Positions 1-6,080 of a DNA stretch of 11,181 nucleotides are shown one piece after another; the first letter of the stretch is position 1, and every line of letters starts with the position of its first letter. Origin of the DNA: Spirochaetia bacterium UBA5368 (GTDB lineage Bacteria > Spirochaetota > UBA4802 > UBA5368); contig DHPI01000073.1 in the NCBI GenBank assembly GCA_002407865.1, positions 13,263 to 24,443 of the forward strand, read 5' to 3'. The notes below the pieces were generated by a model, which had not been told where the DNA came from, did no database searches, and saw nothing but the letters and a program-made list of their open reading frames with translations. Both the position numbers and the translations under genes were made by a program.

Positions 1-1
1 A

Positions 2-304
2 GATTACGACAGAATACTGCTGCTTACCCGAAAGGGGAAAACAGCCCGCACGTTCGATATCCCGCCCGCGCGTGACGGAGCATCTTCAATTACACATACC
101 GCTGGATTGTATGCGGCAGGCTACACGCGTACAACGGGCGAAGCGCAGTTTCTGCTATTCACGGACGACGGCACGGTTGTCTATCGGAAAGCGTTTCCCG
201 AGGAATCATTTCTTGACGCAAAAATGAGCGGCAATCTTATCCTGCTACGAGGCTCTCAAAATCTATACTGTTACAGGTATCTTTTTCCAGAGCCGCGCCG
301 ATAG
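2..304 (+). CDS. C-terminal end of an unidentified protein (5' end outside window)
   Basis: An open frame enters from the left edge and runs about 100 codons to a TAG at 302-304. The ATG at 107 is probably internal, because the frame is already open from base 2 and the protein reads coherently there (DYDRILLLTRKGKT). The residues alternate short hydrophobic, strand-like stretches with glycine/asparagine turns (FLLFTDDGTVVYRKAF, GNLILLRGSQNLYCY). That pattern is common at the end of beta-propeller or beta-sandwich domains, but I recognise no family and assign no function. The last 68 bases overlap, tail to tail, the 3' end of the glycosyltransferase gene on the opposite strand. The reading frame looks real on composition; the product is unknown. 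Confidence 0.6.
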   Translation, partial: DYDRILLLTRKGKTARTFDIPPARDGASSITHTAGLYAAGYTRTTGEAQFLLFTDDGTVVYRKAFPEESFLDAKMSGNLILLRGSQNLYCYRYLFPEPRR

Positions 305-1109
305 CGTGTAAATACTCTGTAAACGCGGCATTTCCCCTCTTCTGCGCCCCGCCCGCGAGGATGCGGCATTTCTTTTTTGCCGCAATCACGGCTGCCGTTT
401 TGTCTTCGTCCCGCATCGCACCCCCATAAAGACGGAGCACCTTGATTATCGAGTACAGCCTGAACCTGTCCATGCCACAGAACCTGTGCGAAAGCTGGTC
501 GGCATGGCCGCCGTATTTTATTGTACACCGTTCATGAATGAGGCCGGCCTCTTCCCGCCATGTGAGGCGCAGCCAGAGGTCGTAATCCTCGCACACAGGC
601 ATTTTTTCATCGAACATGCCGGCATCATCGAAAAGCCCTCGATGCAGCACAGCACACGAAGGGCTTATAAGGCACAATTCGAGCGATGGGATGAATACGC
701 GCCCTTCGGGCTTGCGGTGCCTGTTCATCGGGTTTACCCTGCGGCCGTTTCGTATCCACAGCTCATCGGTCTGATGCAAGCGCACGCGCGGATTGTGCCC
801 TATATAGTCGCGATGCAACGCGAGCTTACCCGGAAGCCACAGATCGTCGGAATCGAGAAACGCGATATACGGCGACGACGAACGCGCCACGCCGAGATTG
901 CGCGCGGCACTGACACCGGCGTTATCCTGCCGCAGATACGTGAGGCGGCCGCGGAACTCGTCGGCGATTTGAGGGGTTGAATCCGTCGAACCGTCATCCA
1001 CGACGACAAGCTCGAAATCGCAGAATGTCTGAGCCAGCACGGAACCTATCGCGCGCCGCAGCGACTCATGCCGGTTGTACGACGGGATTATTACGGAAAA
1101 AAAAGGCAT
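237..1109 (-). CDS. Family 2 glycosyltransferase (GT-A fold)
   Basis: This 290-residue protein is predicted to transfer a sugar from a nucleotide-sugar donor to an unidentified acceptor, probably at the cytoplasmic side of the inner membrane. It starts with the typical GT2 opening FSVIIPSYNR (4-13), followed by the VVVDDGSTD nucleotide-binding segment (36-44), NAGVSAARNLG (63-73) and the metal-binding FLDSDD (84-89). The likely catalytic-base region is CEDYDLWLRL (173-182). A downstream GGHADQLS (200-207) is, from memory, found in a subgroup of bacterial GT2 enzymes. No membrane helix is evident, so it is soluble or peripheral. The ATG at 1109 lies 8 bases after the MlaD-like stop with only a weak ribosome site (AAAAAGTAA), suggesting coupled translation as last gene of the Mla-like operon. 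Donor and acceptor cannot be read from sequence. Its 3' end overlaps the convergent gene. Confidence 0.9.
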   Translation of the reverse strand: MPFFSVIIPSYNRHESLRRAIGSVLAQTFCDFELVVVDDGSTDSTPQIADEFRGRLTYLRQDNAGVSAARNLGVARSSSPYIAFLDSDDLWLPGKLALHRDYIGHNPRVRLHQTDELWIRNGRRVNPMNRHRKPEGRVFIPSLELCLISPSCAVLHRGLFDDAGMFDEKMPVCEDYDLWLRLTWREEAGLIHERCTIKYGGHADQLSHRFCGMDRFRLYSIIKVLRLYGGAMRDEDKTAAVIAAKKKCRILAGGAQKRGNAAFTEYLHAIGAALEKDTCNSIDFESLVAG

Positions 1110-1117
1110 ACATGCCG

Positions 1118-1795
1118 TTACTTTTTAAACAAAAATTTCACCGGGTGCTTTTTCAATTCTTCGGAAATTTCGTTCATCGTCTTCGCGGTTTCCCTGAACG
1201 AAGCAAGTATGGCCAGAATGTCTTTCTGCGAACTTGAGAGTATACCGTTGATGGTCGCAACGCTGTTGGAGAGATTGGCGACCAGCGTACGCAGATTGCC
1301 CTTGCTTTCAATCGAAATATCGCGGATAACGTTTACCGTCGAGGTCAGGGTGGTAAGCAGCGCGTGCACATCCTGCAGTATAGCCTCAAGATTGACGTAT
1401 TCGATTCCTTCAACCACCGAGTGATCCGCCAGAAGCTCGCCCTTCTTCTCCGTATTTCGAATTTCGATGACAGGGTCGCCGATAATATTCTGGTTCTGAA
1501 TGATTGCCGAGCAATCCTCGTAAATTTCTATATCCTTCTTTATGCGCATCACGGCAAGGAAATGGAGTGCGGGCTTGTACACCGGTTTGATGTCGATCAC
1601 CCTGCCGATCGTGTAACCCTTCACCTTCACCTGCGTGCCCTCTTTAATGGATGTCAGCGAATCTATTTTCAGATATACATCGATAGTAGAGCTCGCGAGA
1701 GAATAGCCGAGCTTTAACGTAACAAACATCAGGAGGATCACCAGGGGGATAAGGATAAATACGGCCACGCGCAATTCATTTTTTTCAAACTTCAT
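1118..1795 (-). CDS. mlaD: MCE-domain substrate-binding protein, MlaD-like
   Basis: A 225-residue, single-MCE-domain protein of the MlaD type. These form hexameric rings in the periplasm, anchored on the MlaE permease, and pass phospholipid between the membranes. An N-terminal helix (about 9-30, VAVFILIPLVILLMFVTLKL) anchors it. The MCE domain spans about 37-115 and holds the core signature GTQVKVKGYTIGRVIDI (53-69). A helical segment follows (about 134-215) and a short basic/aromatic tail ends HPVKFLFKK; in related proteins such helices line the channel. The length fits short MlaD-type proteins. GAGGAA lies 4 bases before the ATG at 1795, a good ribosome site. The gene is third in the order permease, ABC subunit, MCE protein, glycosyltransferase. 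Orthology to MlaD proper, rather than another MCE subtype, is inferred. Confidence 0.88.
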   Translation of the reverse strand: MKFEKNELRVAVFILIPLVILLMFVTLKLGYSLASSTIDVYLKIDSLTSIKEGTQVKVKGYTIGRVIDIKPVYKPALHFLAVMRIKKDIEIYEDCSAIIQNQNIIGDPVIEIRNTEKKGELLADHSVVEGIEYVNLEAILQDVHALLTTLTSTVNVIRDISIESKGNLRTLVANLSNSVATINGILSSSQKDILAILASFRETAKTMNEISEELKKHPVKFLFKK

Positions 1796-1815
1796 ACAAT
1801 TCCTCGCACAGACGC

Positions 1816-2580
1816 TTATAACACCTTCATGGGGCCTTCAACCGACGACGCACAGTACTGCCGCAGGTAATCGTTGTTCTGCGACACAAAATCTTCCCGG
1901 CTTCCGGCAAATACGATCTCACCCTCGTACAGCATAATGAACCGGTCGGAAAAATCAATAAATCTTTCCGGTTCGTACGTCACGATAATAACCGATTTTT
2001 CAGGCTGCGACGCCCATGTTCTGAGATGCCGCATATACGTCTGCGAATTCAGCAGGCACTGCCCTTCCAGCGCGTGTTCCACCAGCAAAAGCTCAGGATC
2101 AAGCGCAATCGCCCTCGCGTACGCCGTTTTAAGGATTGCCGCACCCGAAAGCGAAACAGGCCGCATGTTACGGCAGTATCCAAGGTGCAGATCCTCGACG
2201 AGCCGGTTAACAACATCACCGATCTGGCCCGTGGTCAACTGCGTATGGTACTTGAGGGGAAGGGAGATGTTTTCAACGACAGACATGTTATTGATCAGCC
2301 CGTAATCCCTCTGCAGATAGCCAAGCTCTTTTCTGTAATTGTGCATTTCAACATAATTGAATGTCTTGATTGACCGGCCGTTGAAAATGACTTCACCGCC
2401 AAACTGGTCTGTAACGCCCGCAATCAGCGGGCAGACAATTTCCGCACCAGAATCCTCCGGGCCGAAGATAATGAGGTTTTCGCCACGACCGAGAGTAAAC
2501 GTGACATCGTTCAACGACGTACGTTCCTCACGGTAGTAGAGGATATGCTCGAACCTTAATATGTCGTTACTGTCGCTCAT
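1816..2580 (-). CDS. mlaF: MlaF-like ABC subunit with degenerate ATPase motifs (probable pseudo-ATPase)
   Basis: Placed between MlaE- and MlaD-like genes, this is the nucleotide-binding subunit position of an MCE transporter. I use the ATG at 2580 (254 aa); the same frame also opens at a TTG at 2619, adding 13 residues. Numbered from the ATG, the fold landmarks align with MlaF: Walker A region FGPEDSGAEI (39-48), Q-loop Q90, VVENISLPLKYHTQL (101-115), signature region SLSGAA (143-148), ARAIALDPELLLVEH (155-169) and switch region VIIVTYEPE (197-205). The catalytic residues are altered: Walker A Lys is Ala46 and the next Ser/Thr is Glu47, the second signature Gly is Ala147, the Walker B Asp is Glu168, the catalytic Glu is His169 and the switch His is Tyr202. 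The Q-loop glutamine is kept. There is no frameshift or stop. ATP hydrolysis by this chain looks very unlikely; it may act structurally or pair with another ATPase. Confidence 0.85.
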   Translation of the reverse strand: MSDSNDILRFEHILYYREERTSLNDVTFTLGRGENLIIFGPEDSGAEIVCPLIAGVTDQFGGEVIFNGRSIKTFNYVEMHNYRKELGYLQRDYGLINNMSVVENISLPLKYHTQLTTGQIGDVVNRLVEDLHLGYCRNMRPVSLSGAAILKTAYARAIALDPELLLVEHALEGQCLLNSQTYMRHLRTWASQPEKSVIIVTYEPERFIDFSDRFIMLYEGEIVFAGSREDFVSQNNDYLRQYCASSVEGPMKVL

Positions 2581-2626
2581 CCGATATATACGCCTTTTAT
2601 AGTACGCAGCAAAAACCAATACCCAT

Positions 2627-2645
2627 CAGGGCCGCAGACGCCCTG
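2627..2645 (-). other. GC-rich hairpin in the mlaE-mlaF spacer
   Basis: A perfect 6-bp inverted repeat, CAGGGC at 2627-2632 and GCCCTG at 2640-2645, separated by 7 bases, lies in the 77-base gap between the permease stop and the ABC-subunit ATG. In the minus-strand transcript it would form a stable small hairpin with no U-tract after it. It could mark processing or modulate expression of the downstream gene; it could also be chance. Confidence 0.4.
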
Positions 2646-2657
2646 CGCGCCCCGCAA

Positions 2658-3431
2658 TTAAAAATAGAACAATGCCGAGATAAACGCGTTTATTACAAAA
2701 AGAATTACGAGCGTGCGAACAACCGCACGAGACACGAAAATCGGTATCTGAAAATTTGAACGCGGCATAAAACCGTAATAGCAGCATATCAAAGGAATCA
2801 GTATCCCGTATATTACGCTTTTTAAAATCGTAATCGCAAGGTCGCTGAAACTGAACGCATCAAGCAGCGTCTGCACAAACGATTTCGCCGGTATGAATAC
2901 CGTCGTCAGCGAAATAAGATAGCCGCCGAAGAACGCAATAATGTCGAAAATTATAATGAGAGAAAAAATCGCGATGATCGACGCAATGATGCGGGGAAAC
3001 ACGATATAAAGTTTCGTGTCGACGCCCATCAACTCGAGCGAGAGGATTTCCCTGTTCTGTTGCTGCGTGGCAATTTCAGCCGCAATCGCCGAACCCGATC
3101 TGCTGACAACAATCATGGCCGTCGCAAGCGGGCCCAGCTCCCGCGCAATAATAATGACGAGAAGATTGCCGATAAATCCCTCGATGCCGAACTTCGGGAA
3201 ATTCTTCGTCGCCTGTATAATGACCGTCGCGCCCAGAAGCAGCGCGATCGAAACGATTATCGGCAGCGCATCAACGCCGGTAAACCTGGTCTGGTTGACG
3301 ACAATGGAATACAGCGACCTGAACCGGAGGTACTTGATCGATCTGAACGAACGCACGATTGACAAAACGAACCGCGAAAAATTTTTCACGCCGTCCCATG
3401 CCGAGCTTAATTTTTTCGGAAAACGGGCCAT
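2658..3431 (-). CDS. mlaE: MlaE/YrbE-family permease of an MCE lipid transporter
   Basis: This is an inner-membrane permease of the MlaE family, about five hydrophobic helices, expected as a dimer with the ABC subunits below and the MCE ring above. From the ATG at 3431 it has 257 residues, the usual family length. The family core ARELGPLATAMIVVSRSGSA (96-115) is followed by IAAEIATQQQ (116-125) and LELMGVDTKLYIVFPRIIA (132-150). An N-terminal amphipathic part (1-50) precedes the first core helix. The frame continues upstream to an ATG at 3548, but those 39 residues are polar, lack a ribosome site and overlap a possible promoter, whereas 3431 has GGGGGG just before it. The C terminus is unusual: the glycine-rich GVG-type stretch I expect there is replaced by PRSNFQIPIF (223-232). 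It is the first gene of the minus-strand operon. Confidence 0.9.
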   Translation of the reverse strand: MARFPKKLSSAWDGVKNFSRFVLSIVRSFRSIKYLRFRSLYSIVVNQTRFTGVDALPIIVSIALLLGATVIIQATKNFPKFGIEGFIGNLLVIIIARELGPLATAMIVVSRSGSAIAAEIATQQQNREILSLELMGVDTKLYIVFPRIIASIIAIFSLIIIFDIIAFFGGYLISLTTVFIPAKSFVQTLLDAFSFSDLAITILKSVIYGILIPLICCYYGFMPRSNFQIPIFVSRAVVRTLVILFVINAFISALFYF

Positions 3432-3547
3432 ATCCCCCCGAATTCGACCATATCGCTTTTTTTGGATTGATTTTTTTCCGGAAGTTTCCGGATAGTATTC
3501 TTCGCTGCCGTTCCGCACGCACTGCACGTTATACGGCAACATTTGCA

Positions 3548-3576
3548 TTTATGGGGCAGACACTGACAAATTGCAA
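3548..3576 (-). promoter_or_regulatory. Candidate sigma70-like promoter of the Mla-like operon
   Basis: On the minus strand, TTGCAA (3576-3571) is separated by 17 bases from CATAAA (3553-3548); each box matches four of six consensus positions. Transcription would begin near 3541, about 110 bases before the preferred mlaE start at 3431, which supports that start over 3548. It is a weak match in an AT-rich divergent spacer, so other positions remain possible. Confidence 0.3.
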
Positions 3577-3680
3577 GAAAAAACAAAAACACGTTGCATT
3601 TTTATCCTTCCACCTGATATTTGCAGCAACGCCTTATACATGAAACACACTACATACGCCCGGGTTAATGCGATCAACCG

Positions 3681-5162
3681 ATGAGTATACGAAACAGGTA
3701 CATACTTTTTCTGCTGCTATCCACGCTTGTGCTTCAGATATATATAGTACTCAAGGCCGACGATATCATGTACATGTCCGATACCGTGCGGGGCTTTTTT
3801 CTTCAGGTGCGCTCGGCGGTCGCCCCCGCGGAAGACCGCTTCCGCATAGTGCGTCCCGCGAGCTACAGGAAATACAAGGCAACCTATGCCGGCCTTCCAT
3901 CTGAATATCGCCATGCGGGATATTTCCTTTTTTACAGGGCGCCGCGCGACATCAGGCTGAACGCGCTCGCCGACGAAGCGCTCAGGTATACGCACTACTT
4001 CAAGCGCTATCAGTTGGAGCGCGCCATCAGGGAACACAACGGGATCAACGGCGCGATTGTGCGCCGCGGCGACGTCGTCTATATCCCCCACTCCCTCCCG
4101 GTGCTTTTGCCGGATTTCAAGCGAACGTTGAAACCGGCGCTGATTCACTCCCGGGGACTGTATTACACAGGCGGCGCCGTCGGCAGCGAGAAAATACTGC
4201 GTACGATTGACAGGTATGTCGAGCGCGGCATCAACACCATCGTATTCGATGTAAAAGACATTACCGGCATAGTTAATTACCGCAGCCACACGCCGGGCGT
4301 TATCGACTACAACACGCACCGCAAACGGACAATCGACGATATCGACAAACTTATCCGTGTTCTCAGAGAGAAAAACCTCTACATCATCGCGCGCATCGCC
4401 GTTTTCCGCGACCATCTGCTGTACGAGCGCGTGCCAGAATTCGCGATACGGTCAAAAAAAACCGGCGGGCGGTGGAACGAGGATTCGGCCGAGCTCTGGT
4501 GCGATCCGACAAACGTGAGCGTGCAGGATTACAACATCGCGCTTGCGATAGAGCTTGCCGAAAAGGGCGTCGACGAAATACAGTTCGATTACATACGCTT
4601 TCCCACCGCGGGAAATCTCCGCGACGCCGCCTACACCTACAGTTTCGGCAAAATGACCAACGAAGCGGCCATAACCCATTTTCTCGCGCGCGCCCACGCG
4701 GAGCTGTCGAAGCGCAACACCCTGCTCTCAATTGACATATTCGGCGTCGTGGCGTGGGGCAAGGAAGTCGACATCCGGTTAACAGGCCAGCGTATAGAAA
4801 TGCTCGCGCCGTACTGCGACGTAATATCGCCAATGCTGTACCCGTCGCATTTTAACGACAACTTTGACGGCTACGCCAGTCCTGGCGACAATCCGTATTA
4901 TTTTATAAACCGCGGCGTTCTGAAGGTAAAAGCCTTCGCGAAGGGAAAGCCGATCAGGCCGTGGCTCCAGGCATTCAAATGGCGCACATCGGCATACAAC
5001 GAAAATTATATACTTGAACAAATAAAGGCAGCCAACGACGCGGGCGCCCTTGGATACCTTTTTTGGAACGCGTCGAACAACTACGAGTACGCGTACGACG
5101 GCCTCGCAAAACTCGCATCGGTTGAGAAAAAAAACGACATCGCACAAGGAGCACACAGGTGA
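3681..5162 (+). CDS. Membrane-anchored DUF4015-type putative glycoside hydrolase with LysM-like segment
   Basis: A 493-residue protein beginning with a hydrophobic helix (8-24, ILFLLLSTLVLQIYIVL), a signal anchor or signal peptide placing the rest outside the cytoplasm. Residues about 101-136 end in REHNGINGAIVRRGDVVYIP, resembling the second half of a LysM peptidoglycan-binding repeat. From about 158 to 475 the sequence matches the putative glycosyl hydrolase family DUF4015, a predicted TIM barrel: NTIVFDVKDITGIVNYRS (185-202), IARIAVFRDHLL (236-247), ELWCDPTN (271-278), DEIQFDYIRFP (298-308), LSIDIFGVVAW (349-359) and ISPMLYPSHF (382-391). The acidic residues in FDVKD and QFDYIRFP are candidate catalytic groups. 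Substrate is unknown; a cell-wall or surface glycan is inferred. The ATG at 3681 lacks a clear ribosome site. Its stop overlaps the start of the methyltransferase gene. Confidence 0.85.
   Translation: MSIRNRYILFLLLSTLVLQIYIVLKADDIMYMSDTVRGFFLQVRSAVAPAEDRFRIVRPASYRKYKATYAGLPSEYRHAGYFLFYRAPRDIRLNALADEALRYTHYFKRYQLERAIREHNGINGAIVRRGDVVYIPHSLPVLLPDFKRTLKPALIHSRGLYYTGGAVGSEKILRTIDRYVERGINTIVFDVKDITGIVNYRSHTPGVIDYNTHRKRTIDDIDKLIRVLREKNLYIIARIAVFRDHLLYERVPEFAIRSKKTGGRWNEDSAELWCDPTNVSVQDYNIALAIELAEKGVDEIQFDYIRFPTAGNLRDAAYTYSFGKMTNEAAITHFLARAHAELSKRNTLLSIDIFGVVAWGKEVDIRLTGQRIEMLAPYCDVISPMLYPSHFNDNFDGYASPGDNPYYFINRGVLKVKAFAKGKPIRPWLQAFKWRTSAYNENYILEQIKAANDAGALGYLFWNASNNYEYAYDGLAKLASVEKKNDIAQGAHR
5146..5162 (+). 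promoter_or_regulatory. Ribosome site and GTGA stop/start overlap coupling two genes
   Basis: AAGGAG at 5146-5151 sits 7 bases before a GTG start at 5159. That GTG shares bases with the TGA stop (5160-5162) of the preceding gene. The strong site fixes the methyltransferase start and indicates translational coupling. Confidence 0.8.
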
Positions 5163-5971
5163 TAGTAAAAGACGAGGATTTTTACAGGGAATACATTCGG
5201 GTCTGGGACGACGGCGCCGCCGCCGATCCGCCCTTCATTACGCTGGGCGTTGAGGCCCTGCTGAAGGATTATTACGGCGACCTTCTCGACGCGCCGCCGC
5301 CGTTTCCGGTACGGGAAGGCGATACAGTGCTCGATCTTGGCTGCGGCTGGGGGCGCGTACTGAAACCGGTAATGGATAGAAAAGCAAATGCTGTCGGATT
5401 CGACATATCCGAAAACATGCTCGGCCTCGCAGGTCGGCACCTGAAAAAAAACGGCCACACACCCGCCCTTATCCGCGGGGACGGCACGCGCCTGCCGTTT
5501 AAGGACAATACGTTCGACACGGTCTATTCGCTGCTGGTGTTGCAACATCTTTCGAAAGAAAACGGAAAGGCGATACTCGGTGAAGTCCTCCGCGTATTGA
5601 AACCCGGCGGAACGGCCTATATACGCGTGCCCGGCCGCTTTGCCCCGGAAAACCTGCTCTTCAGCTTTTTGCAGTTTATCTCTATACACATTTTCAGGTA
5701 CAACGATCCAATCCGCATGCGCTTCTACGGGGTCGGAGAAATAAAAGGGCTATGCAAAAAGCTCTATTCAAAATGCGACATCGACGCCCACGAATTCAGG
5801 CCGCCGTGGAATTTCCACACGAAATGGACATGGCATTACATTATTGTCCCAAAACGGTTTCACAAGGGACTGCGCCGCATATCCGACCGCATAGAGGAAA
5901 AGGCGAACCGCGGCGGCTGGGGATTTCTGAAGCCCTTCGGCGTTGTACTCATGGTAAAGGCGGTAAAATAG
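5159..5971 (+). CDS. Class I SAM-dependent methyltransferase
   Basis: A 270-residue predicted soluble methyltransferase. The SAM-binding motif I is VLDLGCGWGRVL (57-68), the ribose-binding acidic residue is Asp82 in VGFDIS (79-84), and the adenine-side motif is RGDGTRLPFKDNTFDTVYSL (106-125). EVLRVLKPGGTAYIRVPG (142-159) is the usual post-core strand and turn of the Methyltransf_11-type fold. The C-terminal part (160-270) is rich in aromatic residues (RPPWNFHTKWTWHY, 214-227) and basic near 231-252; it probably shapes the substrate site or touches the membrane. The start is GTG with AAGGAG 7 bases upstream, overlapping the previous stop. Its partner encodes an extracytoplasmic putative glycosidase, so a glycan or lipid-linked sugar substrate is possible but only inferred. 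Small molecules such as quinones cannot be excluded. Confidence 0.88.
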   Translation: MIVKDEDFYREYIRVWDDGAAADPPFITLGVEALLKDYYGDLLDAPPPFPVREGDTVLDLGCGWGRVLKPVMDRKANAVGFDISENMLGLAGRHLKKNGHTPALIRGDGTRLPFKDNTFDTVYSLLVLQHLSKENGKAILGEVLRVLKPGGTAYIRVPGRFAPENLLFSFLQFISIHIFRYNDPIRMRFYGVGEIKGLCKKLYSKCDIDAHEFRPPWNFHTKWTWHYIIVPKRFHKGLRRISDRIEEKANRGGWGFLKPFGVVLMVKAVK

Positions 5972-6015
5972 CGGACGGCGAACAATGCCGATGTACGCAG
6001 ATTATACCGCTCTCA

Positions 6016-6042
6016 GCTTCCTGTCCGCACCGGGCAGGAAGC
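6016..6042. terminator. Strong hairpin in convergent spacer, terminator-like without U-tract
   Basis: An 11-bp stem (6016-6026 with 6032-6042, one G-T pair) closes a 5-base loop GCACC, 45 bases after the methyltransferase stop and beyond the end of the convergent radical SAM gene. Neither strand has a T-run after the stem, so it is not a textbook intrinsic terminator. It may terminate or protect both 3' ends. A smaller 6-bp inverted repeat (TATTCT/AGAATA) lies at 6056-6072, nearer the radical SAM stop. Confidence 0.5.
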
Positions 6043-6080
6043 CGCGCGGAGGATATATTCTTTAATAGAATAGCCCTGGG

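Noticed and set aside
486..980. 164-codon open frame on the plus strand
   Set aside because: Antisense to the glycosyltransferase gene, whose GT2 motifs are clear.
2581..2619. TTG start at 2619 extending the MlaF-like protein by 13 residues
   Set aside because: The added residues are not typical of the family and the ATG at 2580 gives the normal N terminus; I mention it as an alternative only.
3432..3548. N-terminal extension of the MlaE-like permease to ATG 3548
   Set aside because: No ribosome site, polar residues unlike the family, overlap with a possible promoter; the start at 3431 gives the usual length.
3671..3681. 11-base match CGATCAACCGA also at 10800-10810, each just before a start codon
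   Set aside because: Sits at different distances from the starts and in otherwise unrelated contexts; a single short match over 11 kb may be chance.
3717..4415. 232-codon open frame on the minus strand
   Set aside because: A shadow of the DUF4015-type gene in GC-biased sequence, with no recognisable motifs.
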